From: Nocardia concava NBRC 100430
GTDB taxonomy: Bacteria > Actinomycetota > Actinomycetes > Mycobacteriales > Mycobacteriaceae
NCBI RefSeq assembly: GCF_000308815.1
Contig: NZ_BAFX01000075.1
Span: 62,001 to 126,000 of the forward strand
Direction: 5' to 3'
DNA: 64,000 nucleotides
In this document: positions 41,662 through 54,982 of the stretch, piece after piece
How the letters are laid out: each line of letters opens with the position of its first letter
Position numbering within the stretch: the first letter of the stretch is position 1
The notes under the pieces: model-generated
Told to the model about the DNA's origin: nothing
The model's database searches: none
Seen by the model: the letters and a program-made list of their open reading frames with translations, nothing else
Position numbers and translations under genes: made by a program

Positions 41662-43547
41662 AGCAACCTCACCGCCAGCAGGGCGGCGACCACCAGGGCC
41701 GCGCCGGTGAACATGGACAGGGCGTAGGAGCGCACGAATCCGGTTTGCACCCGCCGGATTCGAGCCGACAGTCCGCCGATGACGGCCGCGGTCGTATTGA
41801 CCAGCCCGTCGATCCCGCGGTTGTCGACGAAGACCAGCGACCGGGTCAGGTGCTGACCGGGACGCATGAACGCGGCCTCGTTGGCGGCGTCGCCGTACAG
41901 GTCGCGGCGCGCGGCCACCACGAGCGGCGTTGCGTCCGGGGCGGTTTCAGGAATCGGGCTGCCCGCGTACTGGTCGTAGGCCACCCAGATGCCCGCAGCC
42001 ACCACGGCCAAAGCGAAGAAGGTAATCGCCCAGGCCGGGATGAACGGTTCGCCGTGGTGTTCGCCGACCACCGGGGCCAGCCAGTTGGTCAGCGACGACC
42101 CGTAGGCGAAGATCATGCCCGAGAACACGGATCCGAAGGCCAGCAGAATCATCGGCCCGGTCATCGAGGCGGGCGCCTCGTGCGGATGCGTGCCTTCCTT
42201 CCAGCGCTTCTCACCGAAGAACGTGAAGATCATGACCCGGGTCATGTAGAACGCGGTGACACCCGCACCGCACAGCGCCGCGATCCCGGTGACGATCCCG
42301 CCGAACCCGCCGTGCGCGAACGCCGCCTCGATGATCCGATCCTTGGACCAGAACCCCGCGAACGGCGGAACACCCAGAATCGCAAGGTATCCGAGCCCGA
42401 AGGTGACGTAGGTGACCGGCAGCAGCTTGCGCAGCCCGCCGTAGCGCCGCATATCGGTCTCGTCGTCCATGGCGTGCATGACGGAGCCCGCACCGAGGAA
42501 CAACCCGGCCTTGAAGAAACCGTGGGTCAGCAGGTGCATGATCGCGGCCGCGTAACCGACCGGCCCGAGTCCGGCGGCCAGCACCATGTACCCGATCTGG
42601 CTCATGGTCGACGCGGCCAGGGCCTTCTTGATGTCGTCCTTGGCGCAGCCGATGATCGCACCGAACAGCAAAGTCACTGCACCGACTGCCATGACGGCAG
42701 CCTGTGCACCGGGCGCAAGATCGAAGATCGGGTTGGACCGCGCGATCAGGTACACACCGGCGGTGACCATGGTGGCCGCGTGGATGAGCGCCGACACCGG
42801 GGTCGGACCCTCCATCGCGTCCCCGAGCCAGGACTGCAGCGGCACCTGCGCGGACTTACCGCACGCGCCCAACAGCAGGAGAAGCCCGATAGCCGTGAGG
42901 GTTCCGGTGCTCGCCTGTCCGGCCGCCCCGAAGACCGTGCCGAAGTCGATGGACCCGAAGGTGGCGAACATGATCATCAGCGCGATGGCCAGCCCCATGT
43001 CGCCGACCCGGTTGACCACGAACGCCTTCTTGGCCGCCGTTGCGGCGGAAGGCTTGTGGTACCAGAACCCGATCAGCAGGTACGACGCCAGACCGACGCC
43101 TTCCCAGCCCAGGTACAGCACCAGGTAGTTGCCCGCGAGGACCAGCACCAGCATGGCGGCCAGGAACAGGTTGAGGTAGGCGAAGAATCGTCGCCGCCCC
43201 TCGTCGTGGGCCATGTACCCGATCGAGTAGATATGGATCAGCGAGCCGACACCGGTGATCAGCAGCGCGAAGCACATCGACAGCTGATCCAGTTGCAGCG
43301 CGAAGTCCACCTTCAGCCCGGCGACCGGCGCCCACTCGAACAGCGTGTAGTGCACGGCCCGTTCGGCATTCGACCGATCCAGCATCTCGGTGAACGCCCA
43401 CACCGCCACCCCGAAGGAGCCCAGCGCCATCAGCGTTCCGACCGTGTGCCCCCACTTGTCGCTGAACTTGCCGACCAGCAACAGGAACACGGCCCCGGCC
43501 AGCGGCAGCGCCGGCAGCAGCCACAGCATCATCTGCGCGGTATCCAT
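41658..43547 (-). CDS. nuoL: NADH-quinone oxidoreductase subunit L
   Basis: A 629-residue distal antiporter-like subunit. It carries [40 protein letters not shown], the pumping-channel segment [20 protein letters not shown] and the C-terminal lateral helix region with final transmembrane anchor. Start 43547 (ATG) lies 1 nt after the nuoK stop and gives the family N-terminus [17 protein letters not shown]; the frame extends 17 codons further up but out of context. Length is typical. Confidence 0.97.
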   Translation of the reverse strand: MDTAQMMLWLLPALPLAGAVFLLLVGKFSDKWGHTVGTLMALGSFGVAVWAFTEMLDRSNAERAVHYTLFEWAPVAGLKVDFALQLDQLSMCFALLITGVGSLIHIYSIGYMAHDEGRRRFFAYLNLFLAAMLVLVLAGNYLVLYLGWEGVGLASYLLIGFWYHKPSAATAAKKAFVVNRVGDMGLAIALMIMFATFGSIDFGTVFGAAGQASTGTLTAIGLLLLLGACGKSAQVPLQSWLGDAMEGPTPVSALIHAATMVTAGVYLIARSNPIFDLAPGAQAAVMAVGAVTLLFGAIIGCAKDDIKKALAASTMSQIGYMVLAAGLGPVGYAAAIMHLLTHGFFKAGLFLGAGSVMHAMDDETDMRRYGGLRKLLPVTYVTFGLGYLAILGVPPFAGFWSKDRIIEAAFAHGGFGGIVTGIAALCGAGVTAFYMTRVMIFTFFGEKRWKEGTHPHEAPASMTGPMILLAFGSVFSGMIFAYGSSLTNWLAPVVGEHHGEPFIPAWAITFFALAVVAAGIWVAYDQYAGSPIPETAPDATPLVVAARRDLYGDAANEAAFMRPGQHLTRSLVFVDNRGIDGLVNTTAAVIGGLSARIRRVQTGFVRSYALSMFTGAALVVAALLAVRLL

Positions 43548-43548
43548 A

Positions 43549-43848
43549 TCAGTACCGCAGCAGGTTCGCGTCGTCGACCGAGGTCGAGCGGCGGGCACGG
43601 AAGATGCTCATGATGATGGCCAGTCCGACCACGACTTCGGCCGCGGCGACCACCATGGTGAAGAACGCGAACACCTGCCCGTCGAGATTGCCGTGCACCC
43701 GGGCGAAGGTGACGAAGGCCAGGTTCACCGCGTTGAGCATGAGCTCGATGCACATGAACACCACGATGGCGTTGCGCCGCACCAAGACTCCGGCCGCGCC
43801 GATGGTGAACAGCAGCGCCGAGAGATACAGATAGTTGTCCGGATTCAC
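43549..43848 (-). CDS. nuoK: NADH-quinone oxidoreductase subunit K
   Basis: A 99-residue subunit with three transmembrane helices, homologous to MrpC/ND4L. It carries the conserved buried glutamates of the proton path: Glu35 region in [18 protein letters not shown] and Glu in [14 protein letters not shown]. It starts inside the nuoJ stop (4-nt overlap) and ends 1 nt before nuoL. Confidence 0.97.
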   Translation of the reverse strand: MNPDNYLYLSALLFTIGAAGVLVRRNAIVVFMCIELMLNAVNLAFVTFARVHGNLDGQVFAFFTMVVAAAEVVVGLAIIMSIFRARRSTSVDDANLLRY

Positions 43849-44723
43849 CGCAAGCCTTCCTCGTGGGAGTCGTTGCCGTTCGCGCCGTTGTGGCCATTGC
43901 CGTTGTGGCCGTTGCCGTTCGAGGCCAGTTCGTCACCGTTGCCGTTGCCGACGGTGAGCACCACGGCCTCGGTGTGGGCGCGATCGCGGCGGTGCCGCAG
44001 GATGGTGCTGACCGACAGCTCCTCGAAGGAGCCGTCCGGCAGCCGCGCGGGCGCGTCGACGGCATTGTGGCGGGCGTACACGCCGGGCGTGGGCAGCGGC
44101 GTGACCCGCGTGCCCTGCCGGAACCGTTCCTTCGACAGCGTGCGCTGATCGGTTGGCGGCCCGAACTTCTCGCGGTGCGCGAGCACCATGGCCCCGATGG
44201 TCGCGGTGATGAGCAGCGACCCGGTCAGCTCGAACGCCCACACGTAGCGCACGAAGATGAGCTCGGCCAGCGCGCCGATGGTGTCGTTGCCGCCCAGCCC
44301 GGGCCCGGTCTCGGCGACGCTCTTGCCGGTCACCCCGCGCGCGATGCCGCCGATGAGCAGCATGCCGAACCCGATGCCCACGATGATCACCGCGAGCCGC
44401 TGCCCGCGCAGCGTCTCCCGCAGCGACTCCGCCGAATCCACGCCGACGAGCATGAGCACGAACAGGAACAGCATCATGACCGCGCCGGTGTAGACGACGA
44501 TCTGCACGATCCCCAGGAACAGCGCGCTCTCGGCGATGTAGAACGCCGACAGCGTGATCATGGTGGCGGCCAGGCACAGTGCCGAGTGCACGGCCTTGCG
44601 CGCGCAGACCATGCCGAGCGCGCCGACCACCGCCACCACCGCGAGGATCCAGAACTGCACGGCCTCACCGGTGGAGGTGTGGGTGACGATCTGCTGGGTC
44701 TGCTGGGCCGTGAGGTCGATCAT
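43845..44723 (-). CDS. nuoJ: NADH-quinone oxidoreductase subunit J, with Asn/Gly/His-rich tail
   Basis: A 292-residue subunit with five membrane helices in the first 175 residues ([40 protein letters not shown] with the pi-bulge helix, [20 protein letters not shown]). The C-terminal cytoplasmic extension of about 110 residues is longer than in E. coli. It ends in a low-complexity run of Asn-Gly and His-Asn-Gly units between about residues 254 and 285. The DNA there is a short degenerate 12-18-nt tandem repeat (43866-43930). Overlaps nuoHI and nuoK by 4 nt. Confidence 0.96.
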   Translation of the reverse strand: MIDLTAQQTQQIVTHTSTGEAVQFWILAVVAVVGALGMVCARKAVHSALCLAATMITLSAFYIAESALFLGIVQIVVYTGAVMMLFLFVLMLVGVDSAESLRETLRGQRLAVIIVGIGFGMLLIGGIARGVTGKSVAETGPGLGGNDTIGALAELIFVRYVWAFELTGSLLITATIGAMVLAHREKFGPPTDQRTLSKERFRQGTRVTPLPTPGVYARHNAVDAPARLPDGSFEELSVSTILRHRRDRAHTEAVVLTVGNGNGDELASNGNGHNGNGHNGANGNDSHEEGLR

Positions 44724-46487
44724 TTCTTCGTCCCTTCGGCTCCGGCGAGTTCGCTTGGCGCACCGGGAACTTCACCGCGGTAGTAGGCCCCCTCGTCCGC
44801 GCCCGGGTACATGGCGTGCGGCGGGGCGACCATGCCCGGCTGCATCGGGGCGAGCAGGTTCTGCTTCTCGTAGATGAGGTCCGCGCGATTGTCGTCGGCG
44901 AGCTCGTACTCGTTGGTCATGGTCAGCGCCCGCGTCGGGCACGCCTCGATGCACAGGCCGCAGCCGATGCAGCGCAGGTAGTTGATCTGGTAGACGCGGC
45001 CGTAGCGCTCACCGGGTGAGAACCGCTCCTCCTCGGTGTTGTCCGCGCCCTCGACGTAGATGGCGTCGGCCGGGCAGGCCCACGCGCAGAGTTCGCAGCC
45101 GATGCACTTCTCGAGCCCGTCCGGATGCCGGTTGAGCTGGTGGCGTCCGTGATAGCGGGGCGCGGTCGGGGTCTTCACCTCGGGGTAGAGCTCGGTGTTG
45201 GGCTTCTTGAACATGGTGGCGCCGGTGACCAGGAAGCCGCCGAGCGGTTCCAGCAGACCGGGTTTCGCCGTGGGAGCGGGCGGTTCCGCGGGCATGGGCG
45301 GCACCGGGAAATCGGAGTAGGCCCGGGTCGAGTCCGGATCCGGCGAGGCCTTGGTGCGGTCGTCACCGGCGTGGCCGGCACGCAGCACCATGCCGATCAG
45401 CACCAGCGCGACCACGATCCCGCCGATCACCATGCCCGCCGTCTGGATGTGGGTCCCGTTGTCCTGCAGCACCTTCAGCGTCGCCACGTACATGACCCAG
45501 GCCAGCGAGACCGGGATCAGCAGCTTCCAGCCCAGGTTCATGAACTGGTCGTAGCGCAGTCGGGGCAGCGTGCCGCGCAGCCAGATGAACACGAACAGGA
45601 AGGTCCACACCTTGGCGGTGAACCACAGCATGGGCCACCAGCCCGAGTTCGCGCCCGCCCACAGGCTGATCGGGAACGGTGCGTGCCAGCCGCCGAAGAA
45701 CAGGGTGGTGGCCAGCGCGGATACCGTCGCCATGTTGATGTACTCGGCCATCATGAACATGGCGAACTTGAGCGAGGAGTACTCGGTGTGGAAGCCGCCG
45801 ACCAGTTCGCCCTCGGCCTCGGGCAGGTCGAAGGGCGCGCGGTTGGTCTCGCCGACCATGGACACCGCGTAGATCAGGAATGAGGGCAGCAGCAGGAAGA
45901 CGTACCAGGTTCCGTACTGCGCCTTGACGATTCCCGAGGTGGCCATGGTTCCGGAGAGCAGGAACACCGCCGCGAAGCACAGCGCCATGGCGATCTCGTA
46001 GGAGATGACCTGCGCGGTCGAGCGCAGCCCGCCCAGCAGCGGATAGGTCGAGCCCGACGCCCAGCCCGCCAGCACGATGCCGTACACGCCGACCGAGGCC
46101 ATGGCCAGGATGTAGAGCACGCCCACCGGCATATCGGTCAGCTGCAGCTGGGTCTTGTGCCCGAACATCGTCACCTGCGGCCCGAACGGGATCACCGCGA
46201 ACGCCATCACGGCCGGAATCAGTGAGATCACCGGCGCGAGAATGAAGATCGGCTTGTCCACGATGGCCGGGATGATGTCCTCCTTGAGGAGCATCTTCAC
46301 GCCGTCGGCGATGGACTGCAGCGAACCGCGCGGCCCGACCCGGTTGGGGCCGACGCGCATCTGCATGAAGGCCACGATCTTGCGTTCGGCGTACACCGCG
46401 ATCATCGGTGTCAGCAGCAGGAATACGAAGATGCCGATCGATTTGACGAGAACCAGCCACCACGGATCGTGGCCGAACATACTCAGG

Positions 46488-46495
<8 letters not shown>
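44720..46495 (-). CDS. nuoH-nuoI: Fused NADH-quinone oxidoreductase subunits H and I
   Basis: A single 591-codon frame. Residues 1-345 are NuoH (quinone-site subunit) with eight helices and the signature [20 protein letters not shown] (215-234). A ninth hydrophobic helix lies at 352-372, as in other actinobacterial NuoH. Residues 373-413 are a Pro/Ala-rich linker. Residues 414-591 are NuoI with both 4Fe-4S sets: C464-IG-C467-EL-C470...C474 and C509-IG-C512-GL-C515...C519 (clusters N6a/N6b). No stop separates the parts. Internal GTG/ATG codons in the linker have no ribosome binding site. The ninth helix would bring the C-terminus to the cytoplasmic side, where NuoI must sit. Confidence 0.95.
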
Positions 46496-48952
<2,457 letters not shown>

Positions 48953-48956
<4 letters not shown>

Positions 48957-50275
48957 CGCGCTCCTTGGGCCCAGACGGTGGACCGGGCCGGGTCGAACGG
49001 GCAGGCGCCGAGGCGGATGTGCTCGGCGTACTCGTCGCGGAAGTACTTCAGGGAGGAGAAGATCGGGCTGGCCGCACCGTCACCGAGGGCGCAGAAGGAT
49101 TTGCCGTTGATGTTGTCGGCGATATCCGCCAGCTTGGCCAGATCGGTTTCGTGACCCTGGCCGTTCTCCAGGCGCTGCAGCAACTGGACCAGCCAGTAGG
49201 TGCCCTCGCGGCAGGGGGTGCACTTGCCGCAGGATTCGTGGGCGTAGAACTCGGTCCAGCGCAGCACCGCACGCACGACACACGTGGTGTCGTCGAAGAT
49301 CTGGAGCGCCTTGGTGCCCAGCATCGAGCCCGCCGCCGAGACGCCCTCGTAGTCGAGGGCGACGTCGAGGTGCTCGTCGGTGAAGATCGGCGTGCTTGAG
49401 CCGCCCGGGGTCCAGAACTTCAGCGTGTGGCCCTTGCGGACGCCGCCCGCGTATTTCAGCAACTCCCGCAACGTGATTCCGAGGGGTGCTTCGTACTGCC
49501 CCGGTCGCGTCACGTGACCCGAGAGCGAGTAGAGGGTGAATCCGGGCGACTTCTCGGTGCCGAAGGACCGGAACCACTCCACGCCATTGGCGATGATAGA
49601 CGGCACGGACGCAATGGATTCCACATTGTTGACCACGGTCGGGCAGGCGTAGAGACCCGCCACGGCCGGGAACGGGGGACGCAGACGCGGCTGGCCGCGG
49701 CGGCCCTCGAGCGAATCCAGCAGCGCGGTCTCCTCACCGCAGATGTACGCGCCCGCACCGGCATGCACCACGATCTCCAGGTCGTAGCCCGAGCCCTGGA
49801 TGTTCTGCCCGAGATAGCCTGCCGCATAAGCCTGTTGGACCGCGGCCTGCAACCGGCGCAGCACATTCACGACTTCGCCCCGCACGTAGATGAACGCGTG
49901 CGAGGCGCGGATGGCATAGGCGGCGATGATGACGCCCTCGATGAGGGTGTGCGGCGTCGCCAGCATGAGCGGAATGTCCTTGCAGGTACCCGGTTCCGAC
50001 TCATCGGCGTTGACCACCAGGTAGTGCGGCTTGGTGGGCGCGCCCTCGGGTCCGGGGCCCTGCGGAATGAAGCCCCACTTCATGCCGGTGGGGAAGCCCG
50101 CGCCGCCACGGCCGCGCAGACCGGAGTCCTTGACCGTGGCGATGACCTCGTCCGGCTGCATCTTCAGCGCCTTGGGCAGCGCCCGGTAGCCGCCCTGACG
50201 GCGATACGCCGCCAGGGTCCAGCCCTCGGGATCGGCCCAGTGCTTGGAGAGGACGGGGGTGAGAGCGGTCGTCAC
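48953..50275 (-). CDS. nuoF: NADH-quinone oxidoreductase subunit F
   Basis: A 440-residue NADH-oxidising subunit. NADH/FMN-binding glycine-rich motif [16 protein letters not shown] (52-67) with [12 protein letters not shown]; second glycine motif [19 protein letters not shown]; and the N3 4Fe-4S ligands in [12 protein letters not shown] plus [11 protein letters not shown]. It passes hydride electrons from NADH to FMN and then the iron-sulfur chain. Overlaps nuoE and nuoG by 4 nt each. Confidence 0.98.
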
Positions 50276-50967
50276 TGAGCGCCTCCGTCGGTCGAATCCT
50301 GTTCGGCGACCTGCAGACCGGCGAGGGTCGCGGGCCCGGCCGCGCCGTCGGTGGCCCCGGGCCGCTGATCCTCGTATCCGGCGAGAATGCGGGCGGTCTC
50401 ACGGAAGGTGCACAGCGGAATGCCGCTGCGCGATCCGGTCACCGGCTCGCCGCGTCGCAGCGAATTCACCAGCTCCTTGGCCGATTCCGGGGTCTGGTTG
50501 TCGAAGAACTCCCAGTTGACCATCACCACGGGCGCGTAATCGCAGGCAGCATTGCACTCGATGTGCTCGAGGGTGACCGCCCCGTCGGCGGTCGTCTCGC
50601 CGTGCTTGATCCCCAAGTGCTGCTTGAGTTCCGCGAGGATCTCGTCCCCGCCCATGACTGCACACAGTGTGTTCGTGCAGACACCGACGTGATAGTCACC
50701 GGTCGGCGTACGCCGGTACATCGAATAGAACGTGGCCACCGCGGTGACCTCGGCATCGGTCAATCCCAGCTGCTCGGCACAGAATTCGATGCCGGTGCCC
50801 GACACATACCCCTCCACCGATTGCACCAGATGCAAAAGGGGAAGCAGTGCCGAACGCGACTGCGGGTATCGCGCGATGATCTCCTGCGCCTCCACCTGCA
50901 GCCGGTCGTGCACCTTCTCCGGATACGGGATGGGCCGCACGGTCAGATTCAAAAGGATCTCGGTCAA
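50272..50967 (-). CDS. nuoE: NADH-quinone oxidoreductase subunit E
   Basis: A 231-residue thioredoxin-like subunit holding the N1a 2Fe-2S cluster: [14 protein letters not shown] (first Cys pair) and [16 protein letters not shown] (second pair). The helical N-terminal part includes [22 protein letters not shown]-terminal extension of about 45 residues beyond the core is poorly conserved. The start is TTG 50967, which overlaps the nuoD stop as TTGA; the longer frame upstream is Arg-rich shadow sequence inside nuoD. An internal GTG at [10 protein letters not shown] is an alternative. Confidence 0.95.
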   Translation of the reverse strand: MTEILLNLTVRPIPYPEKVHDRLQVEAQEIIARYPQSRSALLPLLHLVQSVEGYVSGTGIEFCAEQLGLTDAEVTAVATFYSMYRRTPTGDYHVGVCTNTLCAVMGGDEILAELKQHLGIKHGETTADGAVTLEHIECNAACDYAPVVMVNWEFFDNQTPESAKELVNSLRRGEPVTGSRSGIPLCTFRETARILAGYEDQRPGATDGAAGPATLAGLQVAEQDSTDGGAQ

Positions 50968-52295
50968 CGGTCGACACCACCCATCACCGGGTCGATGGAG
51001 GCGACGGAGGCGATCACGTCGGCGACCAGGCCGCCCTCGCACATCGCCGCCACCGCTTGCAGATTCGTGAAAGAGGGGTCGCGGTAGTGGACCCGATACG
51101 GCCGGGTGCCGCCGTCGGACACCATGTGCACGCCCAGCTCACCGCGCGGGGATTCCACCGCCACGTACACCTGACCGGGCGGGACGCGCAGCCCCTCGGT
51201 CACCAGCTTGAAGTGGTGGATGAGCGCCTCCATGGAGGTGCCCATGATCTTGCCGATGTGCTTGGGCGAGTTGCCGAGACCGTCCGGCCCGAGCTGCAAG
51301 TCGGCAGGCCATGCAATCTTCTTGTCCTCCACCATGACCGGGCCCGGCCGCAGCTTGTCGAGGCACTGCTCGACGATCTTCACCGACTCCTTCATCTCGT
51401 TGACGCGGATGAGGTAGCGGCCGTAGCAGTCGCAGCCGGTGTCGACCTGGACGTCGAATTCGTAGTTCTCGTAACCGCAGTACGGCTGGGACTTGCGCAG
51501 ATCGTGCGGCAGCCCGGTGGCCCGCAGCACCGGACCGGTGACGCCGAGCGCCATGCAGCCGGTCAGGTCCAGGTAGCCGACATTGCGGGTGCGGGCCTTC
51601 CAGATGGGGTTCTCGTTGAGCAGCAACTCCATGTCCCGCAACCGCTTCGGCAGCAGGTCCAGCAGCTCGCGCACCTTCTGCACGCCGTCGTCGGGCAGAT
51701 CCTGGGCGACGCCGCCGGGCCGGATGTAGGCGTGGTTCATGCGCAGACCGGTGATGGTCTCGAACACGTCCAGGATGAGTTCGCGCTCGCGGAACCCGAA
51801 CAGCATCGGGGTGAGCGCACCCAGCTCCATGCCGCCGGTGGCCAGCGCCACCAGGTGCGAGGAGATGCGGTTGAGCTCCATGAGCATGACGCGAATGACA
51901 TTGGCGCGCTCGGGAATATCGTCGGTGATGTCGAGCAGCTTCTCCACGCCCAGGCAGTACGCCGTCTCGTTGAAGAACGGCGACAGATAGTCCATGCGGG
52001 TGACGAAGGTGGTGCCCTGCACCCACGGCCGGTACTCGAGGTTCTTCTCGATTCCGGTGTGCAGGTATCCGATGCCGCAGCGCGCCTCGGTGACGGTCTC
52101 ACCCTCGATTTCGAGAATGAGCCGCAGCACCCCGTGGGTGGAGGGGTGCTGCGGGCCCATGTTCACGACGATGCGTTCCTCGGCGACCCCGTCGAGGGCA
52201 GTGCGAATCTCGTCCCAGTCGTTGCCGACGACGGTGACCGCTCGTTCGGGGCGATCCGCGGTGGCGGACTGGGACTTGGTGTCGATGTCGTTCAT
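50964..52295 (-). CDS. nuoD: NADH-quinone oxidoreductase subunit D
   Basis: A 443-residue 49-kDa-type subunit lining the quinone cavity. It contains [15 protein letters not shown] with the quinone-contacting His, [20 protein letters not shown], the Tyr-bearing [12 protein letters not shown] segment, and a C-terminal MGGVDR replacing the hydrogenase Cys motif. The N-terminal 35 residues are a variable extension. Its ATG overlaps the nuoC stop by 1 nt (TGATG). Confidence 0.98.
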   Translation of the reverse strand: MNDIDTKSQSATADRPERAVTVVGNDWDEIRTALDGVAEERIVVNMGPQHPSTHGVLRLILEIEGETVTEARCGIGYLHTGIEKNLEYRPWVQGTTFVTRMDYLSPFFNETAYCLGVEKLLDITDDIPERANVIRVMLMELNRISSHLVALATGGMELGALTPMLFGFRERELILDVFETITGLRMNHAYIRPGGVAQDLPDDGVQKVRELLDLLPKRLRDMELLLNENPIWKARTRNVGYLDLTGCMALGVTGPVLRATGLPHDLRKSQPYCGYENYEFDVQVDTGCDCYGRYLIRVNEMKESVKIVEQCLDKLRPGPVMVEDKKIAWPADLQLGPDGLGNSPKHIGKIMGTSMEALIHHFKLVTEGLRVPPGQVYVAVESPRGELGVHMVSDGGTRPYRVHYRDPSFTNLQAVAAMCEGGLVADVIASVASIDPVMGGVDR

Positions 52296-53092
52296 CAGGA
52301 GTACGACCTCCGCTCATCGGGCGGCGGGATGCGCGCGCCCTTGTATTCGACCGGGATTCCGCCGAGCGGATAGTCCTTGCGCTGCGGGTGGCCACGCCAG
52401 TCGTCGGGCATGGCGATGCGGGTCAGCGACGGGTGGCCGTCGAAGAGGATGCCGAAGAAGTCGTAGGTCTCCCGCTCGTGCCAGTCATTGGTCGGATAGA
52501 CCGAATACAGCGACGGGATGTGCGGATCGGCGTCCGGCACCGACACTTCCAGGCGCACCCGGCGGTTGTGGGTGATGGAGTTCAGCGGATAGACCGCGTG
52601 CAGTTCGCGGTCCTTGTCGTCGGGGTAGTGCGCTCCGTTGACGCCCAGGCACAGTTCGAAGCGCAGGGCCTCGTTGTCGCGCAAGGTCTTCGCCACCTCG
52701 AGCAGGTGTTCGCGGCGCACATGCAGCGTGAGTTCGCCCCGGAAGACGATGATCCGCTCGATGGCCTCCTCGAAACGAGCCGCCGTCAACGCGTTTCGCA
52801 GTTCCACCACGATCTCGTCGAGGTAGCCGCCGTAGGGTGGCGGGGTGCCGCCGGGCAGCTTGATGGTGCGCACCAGGCGGCCGTAGCCCGAGGTGTCGCC
52901 GGTGCCCTTGACGCCGAACATGCCGCGCCGGACGCCGATGACCTCATCGACGGGAGCGGCCGCAGCCGGTGATTCCGGTGCGGCAGCGGGGGTTTCGTCC
53001 GGCTCGTACGGATTGGACGGGGTGTTCTCACCGTGTGGTTTCACGGCATCCTCCGGGGGAGATTCCGTGCCGGCGGGTGCATCGAAGGTCAT
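52295..53092 (-). CDS. nuoC: NADH-quinone oxidoreductase subunit C
   Basis: A 265-residue 30-kDa-type subunit. Residues 1-50 are an acidic, Pro/Ala-rich extension (with [20 protein letters not shown]). The core begins [11 protein letters not shown] and ends with the family signature [20 protein letters not shown] and [15 protein letters not shown], matching the ERE-x-YD-x-FGI pattern. It docks with NuoD and NuoB near the quinone site. The ATG at 53092 overlaps the nuoB stop (ATGA). Confidence 0.97.
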   Translation of the reverse strand: MTFDAPAGTESPPEDAVKPHGENTPSNPYEPDETPAAAPESPAAAAPVDEVIGVRRGMFGVKGTGDTSGYGRLVRTIKLPGGTPPPYGGYLDEIVVELRNALTAARFEEAIERIIVFRGELTLHVRREHLLEVAKTLRDNEALRFELCLGVNGAHYPDDKDRELHAVYPLNSITHNRRVRLEVSVPDADPHIPSLYSVYPTNDWHERETYDFFGILFDGHPSLTRIAMPDDWRGHPQRKDYPLGGIPVEYKGARIPPPDERRSYS

Positions 53093-53643
53093 CGCAGCAG
53101 CCCCTTCAGCTGAATGGTCGGGGTGCTGGCCAGCGCGGCGGCCTCGGCCGCGCGCACGGCCTCCTCGCGATTGACGCCCAGCGGCATCTCCTGAATCTTC
53201 TCGTGCAGCTTCAGGATCGCGTTCAACAGCATCTCCGGCCGCGGCGGGCAGCCGGGCAGGTAGATGTCGACCGGCACGATGTGGTCGACGCCCTGCACGA
53301 TGGCGTAGTTGTTGAACATGCCGCCCGAGGATGCGCAGACGCCCATGGCCAGCACCCATTTCGGTTCGGTCATCTGGTCGTAGACCTGGCGCAGCACCGG
53401 GGCCATCTTCTGGCTCACCCGGCCCGCCACGATCATCAGATCGGCCTGGCGCGGGGAGGCGCGGAACGCCTCCATGCCGAAGCGGGCGATATCGAATCGC
53501 CCGCCGCCGGTGGCCATCATCTCGATCGCGCAGCACGCCAAGCCGAACGTCGCCGGCCACAGCGAACTCTTGCGCAGATAGCCGGCCAAATCTTCCACCG
53601 TGCTCAGCAGGAACCCGCTGGGCAGTTTCTCCTCGAGACCCAT
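53089..53643 (-). CDS. nuoB: NADH-quinone oxidoreductase subunit B
   Basis: A 184-residue subunit with the N2 cluster ligands: the adjacent Cys pair in [19 protein letters not shown], Cys in [14 protein letters not shown], and Cys in [13 protein letters not shown]2 gives electrons to quinone. Other conserved blocks are [20 protein letters not shown] and [16 protein letters not shown] 111-nt spacer with a hairpin separates it from nuoA, the only sizeable gap in the operon. Confidence 0.98.
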   Translation of the reverse strand: MGLEEKLPSGFLLSTVEDLAGYLRKSSLWPATFGLACCAIEMMATGGGRFDIARFGMEAFRASPRQADLMIVAGRVSQKMAPVLRQVYDQMTEPKWVLAMGVCASSGGMFNNYAIVQGVDHIVPVDIYLPGCPPRPEMLLNAILKLHEKIQEMPLGVNREEAVRAAEAAALASTPTIQLKGLLR

Positions 53644-53667
53644 GTCGGACTACATCTCCCGGATCGG

Positions 53668-53692
53668 GACGCCCCGGCGAGTGCGGGGCGTC
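53668..53692. promoter_or_regulatory. Hairpin in the nuoA-nuoB spacer
   Basis: Perfect 9-bp arms GACGCCCCG (53668-53676) and CGGGGCGTC (53684-53692) with a 7-nt loop. It lies 25 nt upstream of the nuoB start on the minus strand, in the only real gap of the nuo operon. It could be a partial terminator, an RNA-processing or stabilising element. Confidence 0.5.
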
Positions 53693-53754
53693 TTGTACGT
53701 GGATCGGCGCTTGTCATCGAACCAACCGGTGGCGCGATACCCGTTGTGCGCCAA

Positions 53755-54135
53755 TCAGTCCCAGCTGAGCCCGCCGCGCCGCCACTCGTAGGCGTAGGCG
53801 ACCGAGACGTTGAAGATGAACAACGCCATCGCCGCCAGTCCGAACACTCCGAGCGCATCGAAGTGCACGGCCCACGGGTAGAGGAACACGATCTCGATGT
53901 CGAAGATGATGAACAGCATGGCGGTCAGGTAGTACTTGACCGGAAAGCGTTGGCCCGCAGCATTTCCCGGCCCGCCGGCGACGGCGTGGGGCGTGGGTTC
54001 GATACCGCATTCGTAGGCTTCGAGCTTGGCCCGGTTGTAGCGCTTGGGGCCGATGAGGGCCGCCAGGAAGATCGAGAACACCCCGAACGCGGCGGCGACC
54101 GCACCGAGTACAAGGGTCGGCACTTCTATATTCAC
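53755..54135 (-). CDS. nuoA: NADH-quinone oxidoreductase subunit A
   Basis: A 126-residue subunit with three transmembrane helices. It contains the conserved cytoplasmic loop AKLEAYECGIEPTPHA, the helix-2 motif FPVKYYLTAMLFIIFDIEIV with its Asp/Glu, and FLYPWAVHFDALG. First gene of the operon. GTG 54135 is chosen for the family N-terminus (NIEVPTLVLGAVAAAFGVF) and a GGAGGGG site about 10 nt upstream; an in-frame extension upstream has no membrane or family features. Confidence 0.96.
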   Translation of the reverse strand: MNIEVPTLVLGAVAAAFGVFSIFLAALIGPKRYNRAKLEAYECGIEPTPHAVAGGPGNAAGQRFPVKYYLTAMLFIIFDIEIVFLYPWAVHFDALGVFGLAAMALFIFNVSVAYAYEWRRGGLSWD

Positions 54136-54298
54136 AACGGAACTACCCCTCCTGCGAGCTGGACAACGCATGACGGATGGCAGCAGCGAGTGAGGCGGCG
54201 GTGTCATTGATTCGGTGTGATCGTCATTGATACCGATGCCCGCGCTCGTGTGAGCTACGGCACAGATTACAACCCGGACCAGAAGATACATGACGATT

Positions 54299-54357
54299 CG
54301 CGATTGCGTTTGATCGAATTCGGAACGGTCTTTTATGACCGAATCGACGCAATCGCG
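54299..54357. promoter_or_regulatory. Long inverted repeat upstream of nuoA
   Basis: Outer arms CGCGATTGCGT (54299-54309) and ACGCAATCGCG (54347-54357) are perfect; inside, CGAATTCGG and CCGAATCG (one-base bulge) extend the symmetry, with GGTC-TTTTAT-GACC at the tip. It is 80 nt after the stop of the receiver gene and about 165 nt before nuoA, so it may be the receiver gene's terminator or a nuo regulatory site. The remaining 54136-54298 presumably carries the nuo promoter; I cannot place it firmly. Confidence 0.5.
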
Positions 54358-54436
54358 GATGTCACGTGACGTGGATATGCCCTGTTCGCCGGGCTGGCGA
54401 AGATCGGCCCCGAATCAGGCCGCGGAAGATGGAGCG

Positions 54437-54856
54437 TCAGGCCGCGAAGCTACCGCCGAGCACACCGAGCACGGCATCGGTGAGCCGGATGGGGTCGATG
54501 GGATGCGAGACCGCGGCCTCGGCGCGCGACCAATTGGCCAGCCACGCATCGTCGGGGCGGCCGGTCAGCACGACTATCGGTGGGCAGTCGGCGATTTCGT
54601 CCTTGAGCTGCTTGGCCAGACCCAGCCCGCCGGTCGGGGCCGACTCGCCGTCGAGGATCAGCAGATCCAGATCACCCGCGTCCATGCGCTCGATCACGAC
54701 CGGTCCGGTGGCCACCTCGAGGTACTCGATGGGCGGCAGTTCCGGGTGCGGCCGTCTGCCCAGGGCCAGCATCACCTGGCTCCGGGTATCGGCGTCATTG
54801 CTGTAGACGAGGACCCGCACCGCGGCGGGGCGTTTGGCTTCGGCCACGTTCCGCAT
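54437..54856 (-). CDS. Atypical receiver-domain (response regulator-like) protein beside nuo
   Basis: A 139-residue stand-alone receiver domain. The phospho-acceptor candidate is Asp69 in LLILDGESAP and the switch Thr is in VVLTGRPDD. The acidic pocket near the N-terminus is weak (VLVYSNDADT), and the conserved Lys near the C-terminus appears as His118 in SHPIDP. A single-domain response regulator gene (Rv3143) also neighbours nuo in M. tuberculosis, so the position is conserved. It may tune respiration by protein contact. ATG 54856 is given; GTG 54847 has TAGCAT 7 nt upstream and may be the true leaderless start. Confidence 0.8.
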   Translation of the reverse strand: MRNVAEAKRPAAVRVLVYSNDADTRSQVMLALGRRPHPELPPIEYLEVATGPVVIERMDAGDLDLLILDGESAPTGGLGLAKQLKDEIADCPPIVVLTGRPDDAWLANWSRAEAAVSHPIDPIRLTDAVLGVLGGSFAA

Positions 54857-54982
54857 GCTACGTCGCTGGTGGGGGCGCGCGGGGCAGCTTCGCCGGAACT
54901 CGTGGGCGCGTCGCGGAATCGCCTGTCTCGCAATAAGTCGTTGGCAGGCTATCGGTAAGACGCGACCGGTAGCATCCGGCAA

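Noticed and set aside
41745..43613. Plus-strand open frame of over 600 codons opposite nuoL (and similar frames opposite nuoM, nuoN, nuoG, nuoF and nuoD)
   Set aside because: They lie antisense to well-conserved nuo genes, have Arg/Gln/His/Asp-rich composition with no domain, and exist because GC-biased third positions remove stop codons from the opposite strand.
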